A DNA stretch of 64,000 bases, from assembly GCF_003129605.1 (NCBI RefSeq), contig NZ_QBDX01000004.1, positions 186,001 to 250,000 on the forward strand, given 5' to 3'. The notes beneath the pieces were generated by a model, which made no database searches, was not told where the DNA came from, and worked only from the letters and a program-made list of their open reading frames with translations. Of this stretch, positions 38,739-49,256 are shown piece after piece. The translations under genes and the position numbers were made by a program. The stretch's first letter is position 1. Each line of letters begins with the position of its first letter. The DNA comes from Hyphobacterium indicum (GTDB taxonomy: Bacteria; Pseudomonadota; Alphaproteobacteria; Caulobacterales; Maricaulaceae).

Positions 38739-39869
38739 TCAGCCCAGTGGCGATATGATCCGCCCCGGCAGGCCGGATCTTACGATCTCCGCGGCCAGTT
38801 CCGGAGCCACCGCGCCGGCAAAGCGGAAGCCCTGACCGAAATCGCACCCCATGGCCGCGAGCTGATCGGCGGTCTCGGCCGACTCAATGCCTTCGGCGAC
38901 CACGGTCATGCCGTAATGCTTTGCCAGCTGCAGCACGGATTCGACAACTTTGGCCGCACTCGCCGAAGCCGACATGGCGCGGACGAAATAGCGGTCGATC
39001 TTGACCGTATCGAAGCTGAATTCATCAAGCCGGGACAGCGAGGAATAACCGGTGCCGAAATCATCCAGCGCAATCTGTATGCCCGCGGCTTTCAGCTCCG
39101 CAATCACCGCCGCCGCCCGGTCCGGCTCGCGCATGATCTCGGTTTCGGCGATTTCCAGCTTGTAGGTGCCCGCCCGCAGCCCGGCCTTGGTGACAGCGGC
39201 GATCAACCGGTCTGTAAACCCGTCAGCCAGCAGCTCGCCGACACTGGCATTGGCCGCCATGAACAGCGGAGCCCCGGACGCTGACCGGCGCCAGGCGGCC
39301 AGATCGCGCGCCGCGGTCTCGCGGACCTGATCGCCAATCCGGCCCAGAAGGTCGAGATCATCGGCCAGCGCCAGAAAATCATCCGGCCCGATAATGCCCA
39401 CGCCTGGCCGGTCCCATCGCGCCAGCGCCTCAAACCCGGCCAGCCGGCCCGTCTCGAGCGCGATGATCGGCTGGTAATGGGCCAGGATTTCACCGTCCTC
39501 GACGGCGTCGGTGACGCGTGTTTCCCGGTCAAGCTGATCGCGGGCGTCAATGGAAAACCGGCCGGCCGGCAGGATGAGTCCGGTCAGGCTTTCATCGCCC
39601 GCGCGCGAACCGATAAAGCGCAGATAGCGGACCGCGCCCTCCTCGCCGACCATGCGCACGCGCAGATCGATATCGCCGGAGACCAGCGCAGCGGTGAAAT
39701 CCTCGCGGTCGCCGGGCGCCAGCATGTCGATGATATCATCCATCCGGTAATCCGGCTTCAACAGCCCGATCTCGCCAACCGGACCGGAAAAATGCGCCCG
39801 GTCCAGATCAAGCGAAAACGCAACGGCTCCGGTCGCCCTTGCGGCGCGGCTGAACAGGGCGTCATCCAC
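38739..39869 (-). CDS. EAL-domain cyclic-di-GMP phosphodiesterase with PAS-like N-terminus
   Basis: 376 residues from the GTG at 39869, which has GGAG nine bases upstream and overlaps the GNAT stop by eight bases; an ATG at 39905 is an alternative. Residues 1-120 look like a PAS-type sensor (VAFSLDLDRAHFSG, then VRYLRFIGSRAG). The EAL domain follows with FEALARW, AANASVGEL, EIAETEI, LDDFGTGYSSL, KIDRYFV and VVAEGIES, so the metal-binding and catalytic residues appear complete. No GGDEF domain is present, so it should only degrade c-di-GMP, relevant to motile/sessile switching. Confidence 0.9.
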   Translation of the reverse strand: MDDALFSRAARATGAVAFSLDLDRAHFSGPVGEIGLLKPDYRMDDIIDMLAPGDREDFTAALVSGDIDLRVRMVGEEGAVRYLRFIGSRAGDESLTGLILPAGRFSIDARDQLDRETRVTDAVEDGEILAHYQPIIALETGRLAGFEALARWDRPGVGIIGPDDFLALADDLDLLGRIGDQVRETAARDLAAWRRSASGAPLFMAANASVGELLADGFTDRLIAAVTKAGLRAGTYKLEIAETEIMREPDRAAAVIAELKAAGIQIALDDFGTGYSSLSRLDEFSFDTVKIDRYFVRAMSASASAAKVVESVLQLAKHYGMTVVAEGIESAETADQLAAMGCDFGQGFRFAGAVAPELAAEIVRSGLPGRIISPLG

Positions 39870-40443
39870 GGATCGGATCTCCGGCCAGCAGCGCCAGCCT
39901 GTCATGATCCCGCCATTCGCCGGCAATGAACAGGAGCCGCCGCGCCAGCCCCTCATGCTGGAACCCGATCTCTTCCAGCAGGGCACGCGACACGGTATTC
40001 GCCGGCTGCACCGCGGCCTCGATACGGTTCAAATGCAATTCACTGAAGGCAAAGGCCAGGACGCGGCGGACAGCCTGCCGCGCATAGCCCTGACGCACAT
40101 AGGGCGCGCCGATCCAGTAGCCGATATCTGCCGACTGCATCACACCGCGTTTGATATTGTTGAGATTGCAGGCCCCGATCAGAAGATTGCCCCGCTTGCG
40201 GATCACGAAGAAAGGCGCGCCGCGCCCCTCCTTCCAGTCCAGATCATACCGCCGTAACCGGCCGCGATAGGCGGTGCGCGTCAGCTCGTCTTCGGTCCAG
40301 GACGGCTCCCACGGCTCGGTATGGCGGCGGCTGGCCGCGCGCAGCTTCGCCCAGGCCTCGTAATCCTCGGCGCGCGGGGCCCTGAGCACCAGATCACGGG
40401 TTTCCAGCTCAATGGTGGGAGAATCATCGCGCCACAGCGCCAT
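39862..40443 (-). CDS. GNAT acetyltransferase, RimJ/RimL-like
   Basis: 193 residues with the GNAT fold in RimJ form: an N-terminal ELETRDLVLRAPRAEDYEAWAKLR in two pieces, ADIGYWIGAPYVRQGYARQAVRRVLAFAF with the acetyl-CoA Q/RxxGxA-type loop, then NRIEAAVQPANTVSRALLEEIGFQHEG. It probably acetylates the N-terminus of a ribosomal protein or similar; the substrate is not certain. Translationally coupled to the EAL gene. Confidence 0.9.
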   Translation of the reverse strand: MALWRDDSPTIELETRDLVLRAPRAEDYEAWAKLRAASRRHTEPWEPSWTEDELTRTAYRGRLRRYDLDWKEGRGAPFFVIRKRGNLLIGACNLNNIKRGVMQSADIGYWIGAPYVRQGYARQAVRRVLAFAFSELHLNRIEAAVQPANTVSRALLEEIGFQHEGLARRLLFIAGEWRDHDRLALLAGDPIRG

Positions 40444-40487
40444 AGGTCAGCCTCATGCTCGTCGATGATCTGTATACACCAAACCCG

Positions 40488-41174
40488 CTAACGCCGGGTG
40501 AAACGCAACCGCCCGGCCTGCACATGCATCAGCAGATAGACAGCCACAAGACCGATGGCCAGCCCCCACCAGGTGAGCGCATAGCCCAGATGCTGACCTG
40601 GCGGCACATTGGCCAGATGCGGCGGCAAGCCGTTTTCCGCCTCGATCAGCCACGCCTCCCCGGTCATCGGCCGGCCGCCAAGCGCAGACGACAGCGAATC
40701 CGGTTCGAAGCGGAAGAATTCACCGGTTTCCGGATTGTTGGCGGCATCGAACAGGCCCGCTTCCGGCGGCCGGGCAAACACCAGCGTCGACGGTGCCGGC
40801 AGCACCGCGCCCTCGAAGGTTTCAAATCCGGTCTGCACCAGCATGTAGTCCCCGGCCGCCGGATCAAAGCAGGCGGGCACCTCCAGGGGCGACATCAGCC
40901 GCCAGCCCAGCTCCCCCGATGCCGACCGGCCATGAAACCGGATCTGCGCGGAGTCAACGCCCTCGGGCGGGCGGATATCGATGCCGGTAAAGCTGGCCCG
41001 GATATCACAGAGCGCGGCCTGCCAGTCGAGCACTTCCCCGCCCTGCCGGGCCTCCCAGGCGGCAATCGCATCGGCCTTTTCCGCCATACGCCCGAATTGC
41101 CAGCTGCCCAGCCAGATCAACAAGGCCAGCGCAGGAATGAAAAGGAGAGTCAGAATGGGAAGCGGGCGGAACAT
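40488..41174 (-). CDS. SURF1 family cytochrome oxidase assembly protein
   Basis: 228 residues with two membrane helices at the ends (ILTLLFIPALALLIWLGSWQF and YALTWWGLAIGLVAVYLLM), the LGSWQ/R motif and the closing HLGYALTWW signature of SURF1. It helps insert heme a into subunit I. It is the last gene of the cta cluster, 12 bases downstream of the DUF983 gene. Confidence 0.92.
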   Translation of the reverse strand: MFRPLPILTLLFIPALALLIWLGSWQFGRMAEKADAIAAWEARQGGEVLDWQAALCDIRASFTGIDIRPPEGVDSAQIRFHGRSASGELGWRLMSPLEVPACFDPAAGDYMLVQTGFETFEGAVLPAPSTLVFARPPEAGLFDAANNPETGEFFRFEPDSLSSALGGRPMTGEAWLIEAENGLPPHLANVPPGQHLGYALTWWGLAIGLVAVYLLMHVQAGRLRFTRR

Positions 41175-41186
41175 CAGCGCCTCGCA

Positions 41187-41552
41187 TCAGTGGTCGTCAT
41201 TGAAGCGTGCTTCTTCGGCTGCATGCTTGAACTGCAGGGCAAACAATATGCCCTTGCACGGCCGCAGCAGGAGCAGGCAGAGCGCCACTGTTACCGGCAG
41301 CCATACCACCATATGCACCCAGAGCGGCGGGCCAACCGCGACTTCAAAAAGCAGCGCCAGAAACACCACCGGAAAGCCGACAATCGACATCACGAAGAAC
41401 GCCGGACCGTCCCCCGCATCCGCAAAGCCGTAATCCAGATCACAGGCGCTGCAGGACGGCGCGATCGTCAGAAAGCCGGAAAACATCGCCCCCTCCCCGC
41501 ATCGCGGGCAGCGGCCTTTTGCGCCCGCGAGGAAGGGGGAGACGGCGGTCAT
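41187..41552 (-). CDS. DUF983 protein
   Basis: 121 residues: a zinc-finger-like start (GRCPRCGEGAMF and CSACDLDYG, two CxxC pairs) followed by two membrane helices. This family sits within cytochrome oxidase clusters of alphaproteobacteria between ctaE and SURF1, as here, so a role in oxidase biogenesis is inferred. It begins four bases after ctaE. Confidence 0.9.
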   Translation of the reverse strand: MTAVSPFLAGAKGRCPRCGEGAMFSGFLTIAPSCSACDLDYGFADAGDGPAFFVMSIVGFPVVFLALLFEVAVGPPLWVHMVVWLPVTVALCLLLLRPCKGILFALQFKHAAEEARFNDDH

Positions 41553-41555
41553 GTC

Positions 41556-42419
41556 CTACTGGAAGGTGACGTAGACGAAAGCGAACAGGAACAGCCAGAC
41601 CACGTCCACGAAGTGCCAGTACCAGGCGGCGGCCTCGAGGCCGAAATGCTTCTGCGGAGTCATGCCGCCCATCAACAGACGGATCAGGCAGACCGCCAGG
41701 AAGATCGTCCCGATGACAACGTGCGCCCCGTGGAAGCCCGTCGCCATGAAGAAGGTCGCGCCATAGAGGTTGCCATCGAACGCGAAGTGCGCGTGGCTAT
41801 ACTCATAGATCTGGACCGCGGTGAAGCTCATGCCGAGCAGCACGGTCAGGATCAGGCCCTGGATGGCCCCCTTGCGGTCGCCATGTTGCAGCGCATGGTG
41901 CGCCCAGGTCACCGTCGTGCCCGAGAGCAGCAGGATCAGCGTGTTTATCAGCGGCAGATGCCAGGGATCAAACGTCTCGACACCCGGCGGCGGCCAGCTT
42001 TCCCAGCCAGCGAAATCGGCTCCGATGGCAATCGCATCCCAGCTCTCGCCAGCCCGCAATTCGTGGAAAAGTGCGCCTTCGAAGAACACCCAGAACCAGG
42101 CCACGAAGAACATGATTTCCGACACGATGAACAGGATCATGCCATAGCGCAGGCCGATATCGACCACCGGCGTGTGATCACCGGCGCGTGATTCCTTGAT
42201 CACATCGCCCCACCAGCCGAACATCACATAGAAGATGCCCAGCAGGCCGGTGAAGAACAGCCAGGGCTGACCTTCGCCAAGGAAGAAATTGCCCTCTGCA
42301 AGGCCCTTCATCCAGACGACAGCGCCCAGCATCATGATAAAGGCGAACAGTGAACCGACAACCGGCCATGGGCTCGGATTGACGAGGTGGTAATCGTGTT
42401 TGACGGCGTGACCGGCCAT
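41556..42419 (-). CDS. ctaE: cytochrome c oxidase subunit III
   Basis: 287 residues, seven membrane helices. Family motifs: [33 protein letters not shown], and the last part [21 protein letters not shown] with [17 protein letters not shown]. Stabilises the proton/oxygen path of the aa3 oxidase. It lies after ctaG with about 72 bases between. Confidence 0.97.
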   Translation of the reverse strand: MAGHAVKHDYHLVNPSPWPVVGSLFAFIMMLGAVVWMKGLAEGNFFLGEGQPWLFFTGLLGIFYVMFGWWGDVIKESRAGDHTPVVDIGLRYGMILFIVSEIMFFVAWFWVFFEGALFHELRAGESWDAIAIGADFAGWESWPPPGVETFDPWHLPLINTLILLLSGTTVTWAHHALQHGDRKGAIQGLILTVLLGMSFTAVQIYEYSHAHFAFDGNLYGATFFMATGFHGAHVVIGTIFLAVCLIRLLMGGMTPQKHFGLEAAAWYWHFVDVVWLFLFAFVYVTFQ

Positions 42420-42491
42420 GTCCTGTCTCCTGCGAGTCGTCCCCGGACGAATTTCAAATCCTGATACAGGCCGCCGGGGGAAGGATCAATG

Positions 42492-43052
42492 CTATGGTGC
42501 CGCTTCGCGGCGACCTGTCGCGCCGGCGCCGTCGGCATCCTGTTCGAAAAAGGTGTAGGACAATGTGATGGTGCGCACATCATCCATGCGTCTTTCCTCG
42601 TCAATCAACGGATCAACGAAGAACAAGACAGGCATTTCAATGCTTTCGCCCGGCTGCAAGGTCTGCTCGGTAAAGCAGAAACATTCCAGTTTGGAAAAAT
42701 AGGGAGCGGCCTTGAAGGGTGTGACATTATAGGTCGCCATGCCGGTCACGGGCTGGTCCGAATTATTGGTCGCCCGGTAGAAGGCCAGCGATGTTTCGCC
42801 AACATTCACCGTCATGGACGTCTGCACAGGTTCGAACGTCCAGGGCAGGCCGCGTTCCATGCTGGAATCAAACCGGACTTCCACCGTGCGTTCGAGCACC
42901 GAACCGGCTTCCGCGGTCGCTACCTGTGTCGTGCCGCCATATCCGGTGATCTGGCAGAACAGATTGTACAGCGGCACCGCGGCATAGGCGGCACCGACCA
43001 TGGCCACCGCGACACCGGACAGCGTCACCAAGAGGCGGGTATTCTTATTCAT
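42492..43052 (-). CDS. ctaG: cytochrome c oxidase assembly protein CtaG (Cox11)
   Basis: 186 residues from the ATG at 43052 (overlapping the coxF-like stop): one membrane anchor (LLVTLSGVAVAMVGAAYAAV), PLYNLFCQITGYGGT, and the copper-binding CFCF motif in KLECFCFTEQTLQPGE. Delivers CuB to subunit I. The longer frame up to 43088 would invade the upstream gene. Confidence 0.95.
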   Translation of the reverse strand: MNKNTRLLVTLSGVAVAMVGAAYAAVPLYNLFCQITGYGGTTQVATAEAGSVLERTVEVRFDSSMERGLPWTFEPVQTSMTVNVGETSLAFYRATNNSDQPVTGMATYNVTPFKAAPYFSKLECFCFTEQTLQPGESIEMPVLFFVDPLIDEERRMDDVRTITLSYTFFEQDADGAGATGRREAAP

Positions 43053-43305
43053 CGTAACCGGCCTCCTCTCCTGCCGGAGCATTTGCATCCTGTTCCATCA
43101 CAGCGTCCTGCCGTGCAGCCAGATTCTGGGTCAGGCGGATGGCCGTAATGGAAAAGATCAGCACCATGAAAGCCACCAGCGACAAGGCAATCATCACATT
43201 GCGGCGCTTGCGCGCCTTGATGAAGTCCTGCTGCGTCGGCGCATTGCCTGCCGGTTCCGTAGCGCCGCTGCCTTCAGTTTCACCGGCTACCGGATCATCA
43301 CTCAC
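43045..43305 (-). CDS. small single-helix membrane protein (CoxF-like)
   Basis: 86 residues with a soluble Gly/Glu/Ala-rich head, a basic RKRRN stretch and one membrane helix (VMIALSLVAFMVLIFSITAI). Position and topology match the small CoxF-type proteins between ctaB and ctaG. Its GTG start overlaps the ctaB stop by four bases, and it overlaps the ctaG start, so all three are coupled. Confidence 0.8.
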   Translation of the reverse strand: MSDDPVAGETEGSGATEPAGNAPTQQDFIKARKRRNVMIALSLVAFMVLIFSITAIRLTQNLAARQDAVMEQDANAPAGEEAGYDE

Positions 43306-44291
43306 AGCACACCTCCCAGCGGAGTCGCGATATAGGCGCCCATGGCATGTTCGGCGATGAGCGCGGCAAACAGCGTGGCCAGATATCCGATGGAATAGGC
43401 GAACAGGTCGCGCGCGGCCTTGTCACCGGCCCGCACGGCATAGAGCGCGCCCTCCTCGGCGGATCCGGCTTCTCCGGCGCGCGAATCAAAAATCCGCCAC
43501 GCCAGGATGATGAAGACCGCGCCCCCCAGGAAAGCCGCCAGCCCGTAGAGCACGCCGCCGAGGCCGGTCAGCACCGGGGCCAGCGCAAACGGCGTCAGGA
43601 TCAGCGAATAGATCAGGATTTCCAGCCGCGTCCGTTTGGCTCCCTTGGCCACCGGCATCATGGGCACGCCGGCATCGGCATAATCGCCGGCCTTGTAGAG
43701 CGCCAGCGCCCAGGAGTGCGGCGGCGTCCACAAAAAGATGATGGCAAACAGGATCACCGCATCCATCGACACACTGCCCGTGGCGATCACCCAGCCGATC
43801 ATTGGCGGGAAGGCCCCGGCGGCACCGCCGATGACGATATTCTGCGGCGTCCGCCGCTTCAGGATCATGGTGTAAATGACCGCGTAGAAGAAAATCGAGA
43901 AGGCCAGCAGCGCCGCGGCAAACAGGTTCGCGGCCAGTGTCATCAGCACGATCGAGATGGCGGCGGTGACAATGCCGAAACCATAGGCATCTTCCTGCCG
44001 GACCTTGCCCAGCGGCACCGGGCGGAGCCGTGTCCGCCGCATGCGCCGGTCGATATCGGCATCATAGGCCATGTTCAGGGCACCGGCCGCGCCCGCCCCC
44101 ATCGCCAAAGCGAGAATGGCGATGGCCGCCATGACGGGATGCAGGGAGTCCGGCGCCGCGATATAGCCGGCGAAAGCTGTGAACACGACCAGCGTCATCA
44201 CCCGCGGCTTCATCAGCGAGAGATAGTCCCGCCATTCAGCGGGTCTGGACGAGACAAGCTCCGTCAGGGCGATATCGCTTCGCGTTTCCAT
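43302..44291 (-). CDS. ctaB: protoheme IX farnesyltransferase (heme O synthase)
   Basis: 329 residues, UbiA superfamily, with nine hydrophobic helices. The first Asp-rich motif is NMAYDADIDRRMRRTRLRP; SLMKPRVMTLVVFTAFAGY near the N-terminus is the heme O synthase signature. It makes heme O, the precursor of heme a, for the oxidase encoded next door. Confidence 0.96.
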   Translation of the reverse strand: METRSDIALTELVSSRPAEWRDYLSLMKPRVMTLVVFTAFAGYIAAPDSLHPVMAAIAILALAMGAGAAGALNMAYDADIDRRMRRTRLRPVPLGKVRQEDAYGFGIVTAAISIVLMTLAANLFAAALLAFSIFFYAVIYTMILKRRTPQNIVIGGAAGAFPPMIGWVIATGSVSMDAVILFAIIFLWTPPHSWALALYKAGDYADAGVPMMPVAKGAKRTRLEILIYSLILTPFALAPVLTGLGGVLYGLAAFLGGAVFIILAWRIFDSRAGEAGSAEEGALYAVRAGDKAARDLFAYSIGYLATLFAALIAEHAMGAYIATPLGGVL

Positions 44292-44311
44292 GTTCTCAAT
44301 CAGTTGCGGTT

Positions 44312-44335
44312 GGGGCGGAAGTTTCCCTCCGCCCC
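44312..44335 (-). other. hairpin between ctaD and ctaB
   Basis: GGGGCGGA at 44312-44319 pairs perfectly with TCCGCCCC at 44328-44335. No T-run follows on either strand, so it is more likely an mRNA stability or attenuation structure between ctaD and ctaB than a terminator. Confidence 0.4.
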
Positions 44336-44346
44336 TGACCTGTGTC

Positions 44347-46856
<2,510 letters not shown>

Positions 46857-46910
46857 GGCTTCCCCAAATAATTGTTTTTCCGCGAGTAGCCCCCTCGCGG
46901 GTTGAGCCGG

Positions 46911-46939
46911 AATATAGAGCGCCGGATCAAGCCTGTCAG
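46911..46939 (-). promoter_or_regulatory. sigma70-like promoter of the cta operon
   Basis: On the minus strand CTGACA (46939-46934), a 17-base spacer and TATATT (46916-46911) closely match the -35/-10 consensus. It lies 55 bases upstream of ctaC. The rest of the 46857-47090 gap shows only a weak CCGCGAG/CTCGCGG hairpin at about 46880-46900. Confidence 0.65.
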
Positions 46940-47090
46940 GCCGCTATCAGCGCTTTTTTGTCGCATACGTGCCTCTACCCGGAATGTCGATGAAAAACAT
47001 CCGCATAATTCAGTATTTTCCAAATTGACGGCATTCTGCTAGTTTATGGATCTGCCCTGGATCAGGGTCCGCACATGGAGGGTGCAGGCG

Positions 47091-47645
47091 ATGAAAAAGC
47101 TGGCAATCGGAATTCTGGCCACCTGCCTTCTGGCCGGCACGGCGACCGCGCAATCGCTAATGGTGATTGGCGATAGCCCGGCGTCGCAATGTTTTGACAA
47201 TGCCCGCTGGGCCCGGGCCTATCCATCCTCGCTGGACGCCTGTGATACCGCCCTCGCCGCTTCGGATCTGCCGCTGCGCGACCGTCAGCGGACCTGGGTG
47301 AATCGTGCCGTTATCAATCTGCATCTCGGTGAGCCCGAAGGCGCCCTCCACGATCTGGATCAGGCCGTCCGCCTCGGTTTTGACTCGCCCGAGATCGAGA
47401 TGAACCGGTCGGCTGCCCTGATTCGCCTGTCGCGCTTCGAGGAAGCCATTGAAGCTGCCACGCTGGCGCTGGAAGGCGGATTGCGCGATTCGGAGAAAGC
47501 CTATTTCAACCGCGCCGTCGCATATGAACGCCTCGGCCGGATCGCCGAAGCCTATGATGATTTCCGGGCCGCCCGGGCCGCGGCGCCGAACTGGGCCGCC
47601 CCGCGCGAGCAATTGGCGCGCTTCAGCGTTTCCCGCGGCAGCTGA
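47091..47645 (+). CDS. secreted TPR protein
   Basis: 184 residues from the ATG at 47091; a GGAGG lies about 11 bases before. Signal peptide (KLAIGILATCLLAGTATAQ), then about three TPR units (WVNRAVINLHLGEPEGALHDLDQAVRLG, MNRSAALIRLSRFEEAIEAATLAL, YFNRAVAYERLGRIAEAYDDFRAA in pieces). A periplasmic adaptor is likely; the partner is unknown. It diverges from the cta operon. Confidence 0.82.
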   Translation: MKKLAIGILATCLLAGTATAQSLMVIGDSPASQCFDNARWARAYPSSLDACDTALAASDLPLRDRQRTWVNRAVINLHLGEPEGALHDLDQAVRLGFDSPEIEMNRSAALIRLSRFEEAIEAATLALEGGLRDSEKAYFNRAVAYERLGRIAEAYDDFRAARAAAPNWAAPREQLARFSVSRGS

Positions 47646-47729
47646 CCGGCCTCACCTTCAACAGTTACAAGGCTCGCAACCGGAGCGCCGCACAGCTATG
47701 TCTGTTTCATGGCTTGCAGGAGTACGGAC

Positions 47730-49142
47730 ATGTCGAGCGATCCTTTCGCACCGTTTCAGTTTGATGCCGATGCGGCGCGTTCCGTCATTGCAGACCCCTT
47801 GAGCGGCGCCGACGACGGGGAACTCTTCCTCGAACACGGCACCTCGGAAACCCTGGTGTTCGATGATGGCCGCCTGAAAACCGCTTCTTTCGACGCGCTC
47901 CGCGGTTTCGGACTCCGCTGCGTGTCCGGTGAAGCCTCCGGCTATGCCCATTCCAGCGATCCGACCCTGGACGCGCTGAAACGCGCTGCCGCGACAGTCG
48001 GCGCGGCACGGGAAGGCCGCAATGGCACATTTGCCGAGGCACCGGCCGGCACGAACCGCCATCTCTACGATGCCATCGACCCGGTCAACGAGCCCGGATT
48101 CGAGGCCAAATCGGCGCTCCTCCAGGAGATTGACGCCTATTTGCGTGCCCGCGATCCTTCCGTGGTCCAGGTGTCTGCCTCCATTGCCGGCTCGCGCCGG
48201 ATTGTCGGCATCCTGCGTCCGGATGGCGATCTGAAAACCGATGACCGCCCGCTGGTGCGGCTGAATGTGTCCGTCACGGTCGAACGCGATGGCCGCCGCG
48301 AATCCGGGTCCGCCGGGGCCGGCGGGCGCGATGTCTTCGAAGCCTGGATCGCGCCGGACAGCTGGAAAGCGCTCGCCGACGAGGCCTTGAGGATTGCCCG
48401 GGTCAATCTCGATGCCGTCGATATCAAGGCCGGGCAGATGGATGTGGTGCTCGGACCGGGTTGGCCCGCCGTGCTGCTGCACGAGGCCGTGGGCCACGGG
48501 CTGGAGGGGGATTTCAACCGCAAGGGCACATCCGCCTTTGCCGGCCGCATGGGCCAGCAAGTCGCGTCCAAGGGCGTCACCGTCGTCGACGATGGCACGA
48601 TGGAAAAACGCCGCGGCTCGCTGACAATCGACGATGAAGGCACGCCGACCGAACGCACCGTGCTGATCGAGGACGGCATCCTGGTCGGATATATGCAGGA
48701 TCGCCAGAATGCCCGGCTGATGGGAATGCCGGCCACCGGCAATGGCCGCCGCGAATCCTATGCCCATACGCCCATGCCGCGCATGACCAATACCTATATG
48801 CTGGCAGGAGACCATGAGCCGGCCGAGATGCTGGAAAGCCTGGATGACGGGCTCTATGCGGTCGGCTTTGGCGGCGGACAGGTCGACATCACCTCCGGCA
48901 AATTCGTCTTTCAGTGCACCGAAGCCTACCGCGTCCGCAACGGCAGGGTGGAGGAACCGGTCAAGGGCGCAACCCTGATCGGCGATGGCCCGACTGCCCT
49001 GACCAAAGTCTCGATGATCGGCAATGATTTCTCGATGGATCCCGGCGTGGGTGTCTGCGGCAAGGCCGGCCAGGGCGTGCCCGTCGGCGTGGGCCAGCCC
49101 TCGCTGAAAATCGCCGGCCTGACCGTCGGCGGGGCCGGCTGA
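47730..49142 (+). CDS. tldD: metalloprotease TldD
   Basis: 470 residues from the ATG at 47730, preceded by AGGAG. The zinc-binding HEAVGHGLEGD motif (HExxxH) lies near residue 251, with NGRRESYAHTPMPRMTNTYM and FSMDPGVGVCGKAGQGVPVGVGQP-type ends typical of TldD. With PmbA (not in the window) it degrades unfolded peptides and matures RiPPs in other bacteria. Near the cta cluster, a conserved alphaproteobacterial neighbourhood. Confidence 0.96.
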   Translation: MSSDPFAPFQFDADAARSVIADPLSGADDGELFLEHGTSETLVFDDGRLKTASFDALRGFGLRCVSGEASGYAHSSDPTLDALKRAAATVGAAREGRNGTFAEAPAGTNRHLYDAIDPVNEPGFEAKSALLQEIDAYLRARDPSVVQVSASIAGSRRIVGILRPDGDLKTDDRPLVRLNVSVTVERDGRRESGSAGAGGRDVFEAWIAPDSWKALADEALRIARVNLDAVDIKAGQMDVVLGPGWPAVLLHEAVGHGLEGDFNRKGTSAFAGRMGQQVASKGVTVVDDGTMEKRRGSLTIDDEGTPTERTVLIEDGILVGYMQDRQNARLMGMPATGNGRRESYAHTPMPRMTNTYMLAGDHEPAEMLESLDDGLYAVGFGGGQVDITSGKFVFQCTEAYRVRNGRVEEPVKGATLIGDGPTALTKVSMIGNDFSMDPGVGVCGKAGQGVPVGVGQPSLKIAGLTVGGAG

Positions 49143-49256
49143 TCACGCCATCTCGCGTTTTGGTGATTGAAATTACGGTCATTTAATCCCGCCAGCCGCG
49201 AATATCTCTAGATTGCAACCCACCGGGCTTTGGGGGCCTGACAGGGGAAGATCTTC

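Noticed and set aside
40455-42191. 578-residue plus-strand open frame
   Set aside because: Antisense to SURF1, DUF983 and ctaE.
47025-47053. TTGACG before the TPR gene as a promoter -35
   Set aside because: No acceptable -10 element at 16-18 bases.
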